Part shown: positions 1 through 6,453 of the stretch, one piece after another
Numbering within the stretch: position 1 is the stretch's first letter
Layout: every line of letters begins with the position of its first letter
Assembly: GCA_030040755.1 (NCBI GenBank)
Contig: JASHTC010000225.1
Coordinates: 1 to 7,793, forward strand
Length of the DNA stretch: 7,793 bases
Direction: 5' to 3'
DNA from: Thermoplasmata archaeon
GTDB taxonomy: Archaea; Thermoplasmatota; Thermoplasmata; Lutacidiplasmatales; UBA184
Notes under the pieces: generated by a model
Databases searched by the model: none
What the model saw: the letters and a program-made list of their open reading frames with translations, nothing else
Told to the model about the DNA's origin: nothing
Position numbers and translations under genes: made by a program

Positions 1-644
1 CGGTCGACCGCCTGGACCTCGAGGAAGTGGTTGCCCGAGCCAAGGGTGCCGAGCTGCTTGAGCCCCCGCTTCTTCGCGCTCTCGGAGACCTCCGCCGGCA
101 GGGCCTGCCCCAGGCAGCCGTCCTCCTCCTGCACGGCGAGGTCGGCCGTCCGCCCGAGGCCGCGGCCGACCGCCCAGCGTGCCCCGCCGGTGAGCACCTC
201 GTCGACCTCCGAGCGGGGGAGCGGGTAGCCGCCGTGCGAGCCGACCCCCGAGGGGACCTCGCGGTAGAGCCGCTCGATGAGCTCGGAGAGCCGGGGCCGC
301 ACCTCCTCCACGCTCAGGGACGTGCGGAGGAGGCGGACGCCGCAGTTGATGTCGTAGCCGATCCCGCCCGGGGAGACCACCCCCTCGGCCAGGTCGAACG
401 CAGCGACCCCGCCGACCGGGAACCCGTAGCCGAAGTGGATGTCGGGCATCGCGAGGGCGTTGCGCTGGATGCCGGGGAGCGTGGCGACGTTCGCGAGCTG
501 CGCCAGTGACGGGTCCCCCTCGACCGCGGTCAGGAGCGCCGTGTCGGAGAACAGGATCCCGGGGACCCGCATCCCCGGTTGCTCCGAGGGGTCGATGCGG
601 TAGGTGAACTCGTCCATCTGGACGAGGGCCGGGACCTTCTCCAT
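1..644 (-). CDS. rtcB: RNA-splicing ligase RtcB, N-terminal part (3' end beyond left edge)
   Basis: RtcB joins RNA 2',3'-cyclic phosphate or 3'-phosphate ends to 5'-OH ends with GTP and Mn2+; in archaea it seals tRNA exons after intron removal. Reading the minus strand from the ATG at 644 gives 214 complete codons, open to the left edge. Visible motifs are MPDIHFGYGFPVGG (residues 66-79), SPGGIGYDINCGVR (91-104) and LGSGNHFLEV (201-210). By comparison with Pyrococcus RtcB, D98 and C101 are Mn2+ ligands, and N205/H206 lie in the GTP/metal site. About 270 residues, including the later His ligands and the guanylated His, lie outside the window, so completeness cannot be judged. No SD precedes the ATG; a TATA-like element lies about 26 nt upstream, so the mRNA is probably leaderless. 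The gene diverges from the membrane-protein gene at 769. Confidence 0.95.
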   Translation of the reverse strand, partial: MEKVPALVQMDEFTYRIDPSEQPGMRVPGILFSDTALLTAVEGDPSLAQLANVATLPGIQRNALAMPDIHFGYGFPVGGVAAFDLAEGVVSPGGIGYDINCGVRLLRTSLSVEEVRPRLSELIERLYREVPSGVGSHGGYPLPRSEVDEVLTGGARWAVGRGLGRTADLAVQEEDGCLGQALPAEVSESAKKRGLKQLGTLGSGNHFLEVQAVD

Positions 645-666
645 GGCGCGCGGCGAGCCCCGGTGC

Positions 667-673
667 GTATTAG
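667..673 (-). promoter_or_regulatory. Probable TATA element for rtcB
   Basis: The minus strand reads CTAATAC here, an AT-rich island in GC-rich surroundings, 23-29 nt upstream of the rtcB ATG. Transcription starting about 25 nt downstream of an archaeal TATA box would begin at or next to the ATG, which fits a leaderless mRNA. The match to a consensus TATA box is only fair. Confidence 0.45.
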
Positions 674-768
674 AGCTTCGGTGCGCCGCGACACCCCCGG
701 CCGGAGGTGAGGCCCCTCGGGACAAAGCGACAAGTAGCGCCCTCTCGTAGCAACGGCGGGGGGCCCGC

Positions 769-1113
769 ATGCTGCTCCGCACGCTGCTCACGCTGGTCAA
801 CTTGGGCGCGATCACGGTCGCGATCGTCGTGCTGCTCGCCTACCCGAGCTACTCGGGTCCGGCGTTCTACCTCCTCCTCGGCTGGATGTTCGGCAGCATG
901 ATCCTCGTCTACGGACCGTGGGGGAACCGCCCGGTCGGAGGCGCTCGGCCCGCGAGCGGCCCGCCGCCCCCGGGGACCCCCGCGGTCGCCCGCGGGAGCT
1001 CGGGCCCGGCGGCCGCTCCCGCGGAGATCCCGTTCTGCATCTACTGCGCGGCCCCCCTCCCCCCGGGGGCAGCCTTCTGCACCGCCTGCGGCCACCGGGC
1101 GACCCACGTCTAG
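769..1113 (+). CDS. Small membrane protein with C-terminal zinc ribbon (unknown function)
   Basis: I do not recognise a named family. The 114-residue protein has two hydrophobic segments, about residues 4-24 and 32-49, separated by a short PSYSGP turn. A flexible Pro/Gly/Ala linker (about 55-86) follows. It ends in a zinc-ribbon module with paired cysteines at C90-x2-C93 and C104-x2-C107 (FCIYC and FCTACG). Such modules are common at the ends of small archaeal membrane proteins and usually bind structural Zn2+, probably on the cytoplasmic side. A run of G (758-763) five nt before the ATG is a weak ribosome-binding candidate; I see no clear TATA box. The next gene follows after 12 nt on the same strand, so the two are probably co-transcribed. 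Its start is 124 nt from the rtcB start on the other strand. Confidence 0.75.
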   Translation: MLLRTLLTLVNLGAITVAIVVLLAYPSYSGPAFYLLLGWMFGSMILVYGPWGNRPVGGARPASGPPPPGTPAVARGSSGPAAAPAEIPFCIYCAAPLPPGAAFCTACGHRATHV

Positions 1114-1117
1114 GGAG
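1113..1117 (+). promoter_or_regulatory. Shine-Dalgarno of the second membrane-protein gene
   Basis: GGGAG begins on the last base of the upstream TAG stop codon and lies 8 nt before the ATG at 1126. It supports that ATG as the start and suggests translation linked to the upstream gene. Confidence 0.5.
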
Positions 1118-1125
1118 CGGCGCGC

Positions 1126-1590
1126 ATGACCTCCTCGAGCCCGATCGTCCGCCTCCCGCTGGTCGCGATGGCGGCCGTGCTGGCCGGGCTCACGGTCGTG
1201 GCGCTGGTCCTGGCGAGCGACGCCGCCTTCCGGCACTGGGGATGGTGGCGGCTCTCGTTCTTTGCGATCCCCGTCGTGGTGGCGGGGTATTACCTGAACG
1301 AGTACCGCAAGCTCCCCTACGAGCCGTGGCACTTCTTCCCGCCGCGCCCCACGCCCGACCCGGGCCCGGGCGGTTCTCCGGACGCACCTCCCTCTCCCTC
1401 GACCGCCCCGGCGGCCGCACCGGTCGCCGCCGCCCCTCCGACCCCGCCCCCGGCGGCCGATGACGAGCCGTTCATCGACCCGGTCGAGGAGGCGGACCGG
1501 TTGTCCCAGGAGCGACGGGTCCCGGAGCCGGACGCGCCGGACTCGGCGCCCCCGGGGGAGTCGACCGAGCCGTCTACTCCGGGGCGATGA
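1126..1590 (+). CDS. Small two-helix membrane protein with Pro/Ala-rich acidic tail (unknown function)
   Basis: No family recognised. The 154-residue product has two probable membrane helices (about residues 11-30 and 43-58) joined by a tryptophan-rich turn, [10 protein letters not shown] (37-46), then [18 protein letters not shown] (58-75) where the chain leaves the membrane. Residues 76-112 are almost entirely Pro, Ala, Ser and Gly. The last 40 residues are charged and mostly acidic ([20 protein letters not shown] at 112-131), so the tail is probably disordered in the cytoplasm. The gene follows the zinc-ribbon gene by 12 nt with an SD at 1113-1117, forming a likely two-gene unit. Its TGA lies inside the 3' end of the convergent BCCP gene, a 17-nt tail-to-tail overlap. 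The membrane part is clear; the function is unknown. Confidence 0.7.
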   Translation: MTSSSPIVRLPLVAMAAVLAGLTVVALVLASDAAFRHWGWWRLSFFAIPVVVAGYYLNEYRKLPYEPWHFFPPRPTPDPGPGGSPDAPPSPSTAPAAAPVAAAPPTPPPAADDEPFIDPVEEADRLSQERRVPEPDAPDSAPPGESTEPSTPGR

Positions 1591-2131
1591 ACATCATCGG
1601 CTCGCGCGCCCGCGCGTTCGCTCCCGCCGCGACCTTCAGGTCCCGCACGACCCCCGCGACGGGGCTCGTCACCTCGTTGCGCATCTTCATCGCCTCGAGC
1701 ACGAGCAGGACGTCCCCGGCCCGGACGCGGGCCCCCTCCGCGACGCGCACTTCGATGACCTTGCCCGGCATCGGCGGCGTGACCGCGACCCCCCCGCCGG
1801 CCCGCTCGCTCGATGCCTTCGGGGCCGGCGGGAGAGGGCCCGCGGCCGGTCCGCGTCCCGCGGAGGGAGCGGGGGGTTCGGGCGCGCCGAGCCGTTCGAT
1901 TCGAACCGGGGCGCGCTCCCCGTTGACGTCGACCGGGGCGGGGGGCTCGGGGAAGTGATCGGGCCAGTTCTCGACCAGCACCCGCTCCCCTCCGACCTCG
2001 AGCTCGACCCGGAGCGGCGAATCCTTCACGACCGTGACCGGGAACGCGTGGCCGTCGAGGGTGACGGAGGAGAGGTCCGGGGCGACCTCCACCTCCTCGG
2101 TCTTACCGTCCCGTACGACGCGCAGCCGCAT
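1574..2131 (-). CDS. Biotin carboxyl carrier protein (1.3S/BCCP-type subunit)
   Basis: This protein carries biotin, which shuttles a carboxyl group between carboxylase or carboxyltransferase active sites. The product is 185 residues. The C-terminal domain (about 115-185) is a biotinyl fold, with [10 protein letters not shown] (119-128) opening it and the biotinylation motif EAMKM at 146-150; K149 is the acceptor, 36 residues from the C-terminus as is usual. A Pro/Ala linker spans about 83-112. The N-terminal ~80 residues look like short beta strands (repeated dG...v.v patterns) and may be a docking domain for the carboxyltransferases, resembling the region before the biotinyl domain in acyl-CoA carboxylases; that is inference. 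The ATG overlaps the end of the 5S-type gene by 29 nt and has a good SD. The gene is last in the operon and converges with the membrane gene at 1126-1590. In many organisms this domain is fused to the 5S/PycB chain; here it is separate. Confidence 0.93.
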   Translation of the reverse strand: MRLRVVRDGKTEEVEVAPDLSSVTLDGHAFPVTVVKDSPLRVELEVGGERVLVENWPDHFPEPPAPVDVNGERAPVRIERLGAPEPPAPSAGRGPAAGPLPPAPKASSERAGGGVAVTPPMPGKVIEVRVAEGARVRAGDVLLVLEAMKMRNEVTSPVAGVVRDLKVAAGANARAREPMMFIAPE

Positions 2132-3635
2132 CGAGGTACCTCCGCTGGCTCTGGAGACGGGCGCGGCCTTCGTGGGCCCAGGGGCTCACCCCGGACCCGC
2201 TGCCGCCGACCGCCGTCGCGCGGGGCGGGGCGCTCGGTCGGGGGGTGCGCAGCGCGCCGATGACGCCCAGGGCGGCCGCCACGAGGACGTCGGAGGTCAG
2301 GCCCCGGTCCTGGGTGGACCGGTAGGTCCGGTAGACCGCCGGGAAGAGGGCGTAGCTCAACGCCTCGGCCCCGTCGGCGGCGGGGACCAGGGCGCGGACC
2401 TCCTGCAGCGATTTTTCGAACTCGGGCGCGAGCAGGTCGGCCGGGCGGCCCCGGATCGCCGGGTGGCCCGACGTCACGGCGCGCACGAGCTCGGGCTCCA
2501 TCGGGGCGGGCGGGGTGCCGTACAGGCCGCGGACGTAGTCGCGGACCTCCTGCGTGATCGTCCGGTACCGCGCCCCGGTGAGGACGTTGAAGACCGCCTG
2601 GATCCCGACGATCTGGCTCGTCGGGGTGACGAGGGGGGGATAGCCGAGGTCGGCCCGGACGCGGGGGACCTCCGCGAGGACCTCCCGGAGCCGGTCCATC
2701 GCGTCCTGCTCGGCGAGCTGGGAGAGGAGGTTCGAGATCATCCCCCCGGGGATCTGGTGCGTGAGGATCCCGGGGTCGGTCTGCAGCGAGCGGAGGTTGA
2801 GGAGGGGCCGGTACCGGTCCATCACGGTCGCGAAGTAGCCGGCGAGCTCGGCGAGCGCGTGGAGGTCGAGATGCGGGTCGTGGGCCGTTCCCTGCATCGC
2901 GGCGACCAGCGTCTCCGTCGGCGGCTGGGAAGCGCCCCCCGCGAACGGGCTCAGCGCGCCGTCCACCGCCGCCGCACCGGCGTCCACGACCGCGAGACAG
3001 GTGAGGGTCGAGAGCCCGCTGGTCGAGTGCGTGTGCACGACGACCGGTAGACCGACCTCGCGCACGAGGGCGCGGACGAGCTCGGCCCCCTCCTTCGGCG
3101 GCATGAAGCCGCCCATGTCCTTCACGCACAGCTCCGCGGCCCCCGCCTCGGCCAGACGGTGCCCGAGCGCCACGAACGACTCGAGCGTATGGACCGGGGA
3201 CTGGGTGTAGCAGATCGTTCCCTGGGCCCGCGCCCCGGCTTTCCGCACGGCGTCGAGGGCCGCCCGCATGTTCTCCGGGTCGTTCAGCGCGTCGAACACG
3301 CGGAAGATGTCGACGCCCTGACGGACCGCCTCGGCGACGAACTTCTGGACGACATCGTCCGGGTAGTGCCGGTAGCCGACGAGGTTCTGGCCGCGCAGCA
3401 GCATCTGCAGCGGCGTCCGCGGCATCGCCTTCTTGAGGAGGCGCAGGCGCTCCCACGGGTCCTCGCGGAGGAAGCGCAGGCAGACGTCGAACGTCGCGCC
3501 TCCCCACACCTCGAGGGAGCGGTAGCCGATCGCGTCGAGGCGCTCCGCCGCGGGGAGCATGTCCCGCGTCCGCATCCGGGTCGCGATCAGCGATTGGTGG
3601 CCGTCCCGCAGGACCGTCTCGGTGATCCCGACCAT
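2103..3635 (-). CDS. Biotin-dependent keto-acid carboxyltransferase (transcarboxylase 5S / PycB / OadA-type), no biotinyl domain
   Basis: Members move CO2 between carboxybiotin and pyruvate/oxaloacetate in a metal-dependent TIM barrel. The 510-residue product starts [20 protein letters not shown], the family signature, with metal ligand D11. [11 protein letters not shown] (170-180) carries K172, the expected carboxylated lysine; [12 protein letters not shown] (198-209) carries ligands H201 and H203. The post-barrel domain includes [15 protein letters not shown] (338-352) and a typical [13 protein letters not shown] (424-436). Length matches the roughly 505-residue Propionibacterium 5S subunit; PycB and OadA are usually longer because they include a biotin domain, which is a separate gene here. 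The last ~65 residues are unusual: a hydrophobic helix (about 448-463), a Pro/Gly linker and a basic end. The ATG has an SD and lies 17 nt after the 12S-type stop. The reading frame stays open far upstream, but that extension lies over the 12S-type gene and is not real. Transcarboxylase, pyruvate carboxylase and oxaloacetate decarboxylase roles cannot be told apart from this chain alone. Confidence 0.93.
   Translation of the reverse strand: MVGITETVLRDGHQSLIATRMRTRDMLPAAERLDAIGYRSLEVWGGATFDVCLRFLREDPWERLRLLKKAMPRTPLQMLLRGQNLVGYRHYPDDVVQKFVAEAVRQGVDIFRVFDALNDPENMRAALDAVRKAGARAQGTICYTQSPVHTLESFVALGHRLAEAGAAELCVKDMGGFMPPKEGAELVRALVREVGLPVVVHTHSTSGLSTLTCLAVVDAGAAAVDGALSPFAGGASQPPTETLVAAMQGTAHDPHLDLHALAELAGYFATVMDRYRPLLNLRSLQTDPGILTHQIPGGMISNLLSQLAEQDAMDRLREVLAEVPRVRADLGYPPLVTPTSQIVGIQAVFNVLTGARYRTITQEVRDYVRGLYGTPPAPMEPELVRAVTSGHPAIRGRPADLLAPEFEKSLQEVRALVPAADGAEALSYALFPAVYRTYRSTQDRGLTSDVLVAAALGVIGALRTPRPSAPPRATAVGGSGSGVSPWAHEGRARLQSQRRYLDAAARRTGR
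2138..2143 (-). promoter_or_regulatory. Shine-Dalgarno of the BCCP gene
   Basis: The minus strand reads GGAGGT six nt before the ATG at 2131. It lies inside the coding end of the upstream 5S-type gene and fixes the BCCP start despite the 29-nt overlap. Confidence 0.75.
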
Positions 3636-3644
3636 CGGACGACG

Positions 3645-3649
3645 CCTCC
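3645..3649 (-). promoter_or_regulatory. Shine-Dalgarno of the 5S-type carboxyltransferase gene
   Basis: GGAGG on the minus strand, nine nt before the ATG at 3635 and inside the 17-nt gap after the upstream TAG. It supports this start over the far longer open frame. Confidence 0.65.
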
Positions 3650-3652
3650 GCC

Positions 3653-5203
3653 CTACAGCGGGATGTTCCCGTGCTTCCGGGGGGGTCGGTCGTCGCGCTT
3701 GGTGGCCAGCAGGCGGAGGCCGTCGACGAGCCGCGCGCGCGTCTCGGCGGGGTCGATGACGTCGTCGATGTAGCCCCGCTCCGCGGCGAGGTACGGGTTG
3801 AGGAACTCGGCCTTGTACTCGGCCCCGAGGCGCTCGCGCAGCGCGGCCTGTTCCCCCGCGGGGGCGTCCTCGAGCTCGCGGCGGTAGAGGATGTTCACGG
3901 CCCCGTCGGCGCCCATGACCGCGATCTCGGCGGTCGGCCAGGCGAGGTTCAGGTCGCCGCCGAGGTGCTTCGAGCACATGACGTCGTAGGCCCCCCCGTA
4001 GGCCTTGCGCAGGATGACCGTCATCATCGGGACGGTGGCTTCGGCGTAGGCGTAGAGGAGCTTGGCGCCGTGGCGGATGATCCCGCCGTACTCCTGGGAG
4101 GTACCGGGCAGGAAGCCGGGCACGTCCACGAGGGTGAGCAGCGGGAGGTTGAACGCGTCGCAGAACCGCACGAACCGCGCGGCCTTGGTGGAGGCGAGGA
4201 TGTCGAGGGTGCCCGCGAGCACGCGCGGGTTGTTCGCCACGACCCCGACCGGATGCCCGTCGAGCCGGGCGAGCCCGACCACGATGTTCGGGGCGAAACC
4301 GGCGTGGACCTCGAGGAGCGAATCGACGTCCACGACCCGCTCGAGGACCGCGTGCACGTCGTACGGGGCGTTCGAGTCCTCGGGGACGACCTGGTCGAGC
4401 TCGGCGGCGGCCGCGTCGGGCGGGGCGGCCGCCGGCGCGGCCGGCGGCTCCTCGAGGTTGTTGAGCGGGAGGTAGGAGAGGATCCGGCGGGCCAGCCCGA
4501 GGGCCTCGGCGTCCGAGCTCGCGGTGAAGTGCGAGACCCCGCTCACGGTGCCGTGGGTGTCGGCCCCCCCCAGCTGGTCGAAGGTGACCTCCTCCCCCGT
4601 GACGCTGCGGATCACGTCGGGTCCGGTGATGAACATGTGCGCGGTCCCGCGGGCCATGATCACGAAGTCGGTGATCGCTGGAGAGTAGACCGCCCCGCCG
4701 GCGCACGGACCCAGGATGAGCGAGAGCTGCGGGACGACCCCCGAGAGCTCGACGTTCCGGAAGAAGACCTCCCCGTAGCCGCCGAGGCTCACGACCCCCT
4801 CCTGGATACGCGCCCCCCCGGAGTCGTTGAGCCCCACGATGGGGACCCCGGCCTTGCGGGCCGTGTCCATGACCTTGACGATCTTCATCGCGTGCGCCTC
4901 GCCGAGCGCTCCGCCGAAGACGGTCGCGTCCTGGGCGAAGGCGCAGACCGGTCGGCCGTCGACCTCCCCCCAGCCGGTGACGACCCCGTCCCCCGGGATC
5001 CGACGCTCCTCGAGGCCGAACTTGGTCACCCGGTGGGTGACGAACGGGTCGAGCTCGGTGAAGGAGCCCGGGTCGAAGAACGCCTCGAGACGGTCGCGGG
5101 CGGTCAGCTTCCCGCCCGCCCGGTGCTTGGCGACGCGCTCGGCGCCCCCGCCCTCCCTCGCGCGCTTCTTCAGCGCGTTCCATCGGTCGAAGGAGGGTTT
5201 CAC
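3653..5203 (-). CDS. Acyl-CoA carboxyltransferase subunit (PccB / MmdA / transcarboxylase 12S type)
   Basis: This crotonase-fold enzyme exchanges a carboxyl group between biotin and an acyl-CoA such as propionyl-/methylmalonyl-CoA. The product is 516 residues, the usual family length, and ends in the typical RKHGNIPL. Both oxyanion-hole loops are present: GPCAGGAVYSPA (166-177) in the N-terminal half and RKAYGGAYDVM (399-409) in the C-terminal half. NDSGGARIQEGV (126-137) and DVPGFLPGTSQEYGGIIRHG (360-379) are also classic. The Asp in GGAYDVM (D407) is, as I recall, the residue linked to propionyl-CoA over acetyl-CoA preference. An Ala/Pro-rich linker (251-269) separates the two halves. The start is GTG; its first bases overlap the birA stop (GTGA, 4-nt overlap), implying coupled translation. 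No in-frame ATG occurs before the conserved region. The gene sits between birA and the 5S-type gene. Confidence 0.95.
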   Translation of the reverse strand: MKPSFDRWNALKKRAREGGGAERVAKHRAGGKLTARDRLEAFFDPGSFTELDPFVTHRVTKFGLEERRIPGDGVVTGWGEVDGRPVCAFAQDATVFGGALGEAHAMKIVKVMDTARKAGVPIVGLNDSGGARIQEGVVSLGGYGEVFFRNVELSGVVPQLSLILGPCAGGAVYSPAITDFVIMARGTAHMFITGPDVIRSVTGEEVTFDQLGGADTHGTVSGVSHFTASSDAEALGLARRILSYLPLNNLEEPPAAPAAAPPDAAAAELDQVVPEDSNAPYDVHAVLERVVDVDSLLEVHAGFAPNIVVGLARLDGHPVGVVANNPRVLAGTLDILASTKAARFVRFCDAFNLPLLTLVDVPGFLPGTSQEYGGIIRHGAKLLYAYAEATVPMMTVILRKAYGGAYDVMCSKHLGGDLNLAWPTAEIAVMGADGAVNILYRRELEDAPAGEQAALRERLGAEYKAEFLNPYLAAERGYIDDVIDPAETRARLVDGLRLLATKRDDRPPRKHGNIPL

Positions 5204-5931
5204 GGTTCGACCACCAGGTCCCCGGCGCGCACCGCGACCGGCCCCTCGGGGGTCCTCAGCCAGAGCTCCCCCTCTTCGCCGAGGGCGGTGATGACGCCGG
5301 CGAGGGTCCCGTCCACGGTCGCGCGGTGGCCGAACCCGTGCAGCACGGCGCGGCATTCGGCCAGGATCGTCTCGGCGCCGCCGGGGCTTCCGAGGGTTTC
5401 CACGGCCGAGCTCGCCGCCCGGACTACGAGCTCCTCGACCTCCTCGAGCGGAGGGACCGGGTCGACGAGTTGCCCGAGCGTGACGACCCGGGACCGCACC
5501 TCCGGCGGGAACGCCGCGGGGGGGGTCGAGACGTTCAGGCCGATGCCGATGACCGACGCCCGTCCGAGCTCGGTCGAGTCGACCTCATCGACCAGGATGC
5601 CGCCGAGCTTGCGCGGGGGGCCGCGGTCGACGATCAGCAGGTCGTTCGGCCACTTGAGCCGCGGGTGGACCCCGAACCGCTCCGCGAGCGCTCGCCCGAC
5701 GCGGGCGCCCACCGCCAACGGCACGAGCGAGGCGTCCGAACGCGGGGCGCGGAGGATGAGGGAGAGATAGAGGCCGCCGTCGGGGGAGGCCCACCGGTGG
5801 TCGAGCCGCCCGAGTCCCGACGTCTGGCGGCGGGCGACCACGCGCGTCCCGGCGGGAGCTCCCTCGCGCGCGCGGCGTATGGCTTCGGTCTGGGTGGACG
5901 GGAGCTCCGCCCGGAACTCTCGACCGCCCAC
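5200..5931 (-). CDS. birA: Biotin protein ligase (BirA catalytic type, no DNA-binding domain)
   Basis: BirA makes biotinyl-5'-AMP and transfers biotin to the lysine of the carrier protein, here surely the BCCP of the same operon. With the preferred GTG at 5931 the product is 243 residues. Motifs in order: PSTQTEA (11-17); GLGRLDHRWASP (39-50), in place of the usual GRGRxGRxW biotin-AMP loop; LKWPNDLL (92-99); KLGGILVDE (108-116), whose Lys is the likely catalytic one; IGIGLNV (128-134); and a C-terminal SH3-like beta domain (about 200-243). There is no N-terminal helix-turn-helix, so it should not act as a biotin repressor. A GTG at 5964 would add 11 residues but has only a weak SD; the GTG at 5931 has GGAGGT at 7 nt. 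Its TGA overlaps the GTG start of the 12S-type gene. Confidence 0.93.
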   Translation of the reverse strand: MGGREFRAELPSTQTEAIRRAREGAPAGTRVVARRQTSGLGRLDHRWASPDGGLYLSLILRAPRSDASLVPLAVGARVGRALAERFGVHPRLKWPNDLLIVDRGPPRKLGGILVDEVDSTELGRASVIGIGLNVSTPPAAFPPEVRSRVVTLGQLVDPVPPLEEVEELVVRAASSAVETLGSPGGAETILAECRAVLHGFGHRATVDGTLAGVITALGEEGELWLRTPEGPVAVRAGDLVVEP

Positions 5932-5938
5932 CCGACCG

Positions 5939-5944
5939 ACCTCC
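5939..5944 (-). promoter_or_regulatory. Shine-Dalgarno favouring the downstream birA start
   Basis: GGAGGT on the minus strand, seven nt before the GTG at 5931. A TTAAGG stretch at 5967-5972 lies further upstream and could be a weak secondary TATA element, with transcription starting near 5945; this is speculative. Confidence 0.55.
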
Positions 5945-5979
5945 CCCGGGCGGGGACGGTCCACGGCCCTTAACGGTTT

Positions 5980-5991
5980 GCCGCGCGCGGC
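5980..5991. repeat. Perfect 12-bp palindrome between the VOC and birA genes
   Basis: GCCGCGCGCGGC equals its own reverse complement and fills part of the 27-nt gap after the VOC stop. It could form a short RNA hairpin or be chance in GC-rich DNA. No T-run follows on the minus strand, so it is not a standard terminator. Confidence 0.4.
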
Positions 5992-6387
5992 TCACTCCGG
6001 GACCGGGCCGAAGAACTCGACCCAGTTGCCGTCGGGGTCCCGGGTGAACACGAGGTTCTCATGGGCCTCGCGGATCCGCGCGACGACCGGGAGCTTCCGG
6101 CGGCGAAGCTCCGCCTCCCATGCCTCCACGTTGGAGACGCGGAACCCGAAGTGGTCGAACTCGGTCCCGGCGCGGATCGGCGTGTAGTACCGGTTCGAGC
6201 GGGGGTAGTAGTTCAGTTCGACCCCCTGGGCGGCGCCCGGAAATCGGAGCTGCACCCATCGGCCCCCATGGCCCATGGTCCCCCGCCGATGCACCGTGAA
6301 GCCGAGGCGACGGTAGAACCGGAGGGACCGGGCCAGAGAGCGCACGCGCAGGCCGGCGTAGACGAACTCGACCTTGACCTTCGCCAT
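5992..6387 (-). CDS. VOC-fold protein (glyoxalase/dioxygenase superfamily)
   Basis: The 131-residue product has the two beta-alpha-beta-beta-beta modules of the vicinal oxygen chelate fold. The first has YAGLRVRSLARSLRFYRRLG (10-29) and GVELNYYP (55-62); the second has DHFGFRVSNVEAWEAEL (78-94) and FTRDPDGNWVEFFGP (114-128). Candidate metal ligands are E57, H79 and E124; the first position, usually His, is Y10. The closing motif is of the lactoylglutathione-lyase-like type, but the substrate cannot be named. The gene is first in the operon, 27 nt before the longest possible birA start, and has a good TATA box but no SD, so its mRNA is probably leaderless. Its place before methylmalonyl-CoA-type genes invites the idea of methylmalonyl-CoA epimerase, also a VOC protein, but it lacks the epimerase hallmarks. 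Confidence 0.88.
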   Translation of the reverse strand: MAKVKVEFVYAGLRVRSLARSLRFYRRLGFTVHRRGTMGHGGRWVQLRFPGAAQGVELNYYPRSNRYYTPIRAGTEFDHFGFRVSNVEAWEAELRRRKLPVVARIREAHENLVFTRDPDGNWVEFFGPVPE

Positions 6388-6412
6388 GCGAGCCCCGGGG
6401 ACGTTCGTCGGG

Positions 6413-6419
6413 GATAAAC
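6413..6419 (-). promoter_or_regulatory. TATA box of the biotin-carboxyltransferase operon
   Basis: The minus strand reads GTTTATC 26-32 nt upstream of the VOC ATG at 6387, just after a purine-containing CCAAG stretch that could act as a BRE. The ATG has no SD, so transcription probably starts at or next to it. This is the clearest promoter for the five-gene operon. Confidence 0.6.
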
Positions 6420-6447
6420 CTTGGCCCGCCGAGCCCCCTCGCCACCC

Positions 6448-6453
6448 CTATAG
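6448..6453 (+). promoter_or_regulatory. TATA element of the SCP2-like gene
   Basis: CTATAG on the plus strand, 22-27 nt before the GTG at 6475, in otherwise GC-rich DNA. It is back to back with the operon promoter, about 30 nt away. The GTG has no SD, which fits a leaderless transcript. Confidence 0.5.

Noticed and set aside
2026..3507. A 493-codon minus-strand open frame within the 5S-type region.
   Set aside because: It is out of frame with the conserved 5S-type protein and is rich in Arg, Pro and Gly with no motif.
2103..5183. A 1026-codon minus-strand open frame starting with an ATG at 5183.
   Set aside because: Only its last 510 codons (from the ATG at 3635) encode the conserved 5S-type protein. 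The first half is an Arg/Gly/Ala-rich shadow of the 12S-type gene in another frame.
3653..5203. Assigning the 12S-type gene as the alpha subunit of a sodium-pumping methylmalonyl-CoA decarboxylase.
   Set aside because: No membrane beta subunit (MmdB/OadB) is encoded in the operon, and the 5S-type partner points to carboxyl transfer rather than decarboxylation. Not excluded if a beta subunit lies elsewhere.
3671..5770. A 699-codon plus-strand open frame opposite the 12S-type and birA genes.
   Set aside because: It lies antisense to two well-conserved genes, has no recognisable domain and a composition typical of shadow frames in GC-rich DNA.
5992..6387. Annotating the VOC protein as methylmalonyl-CoA epimerase from context.
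   Set aside because: It lacks the usual first His ligand and the epimerase His-His motif, and its C-terminal motif is glyoxalase-like. The context alone is not enough.
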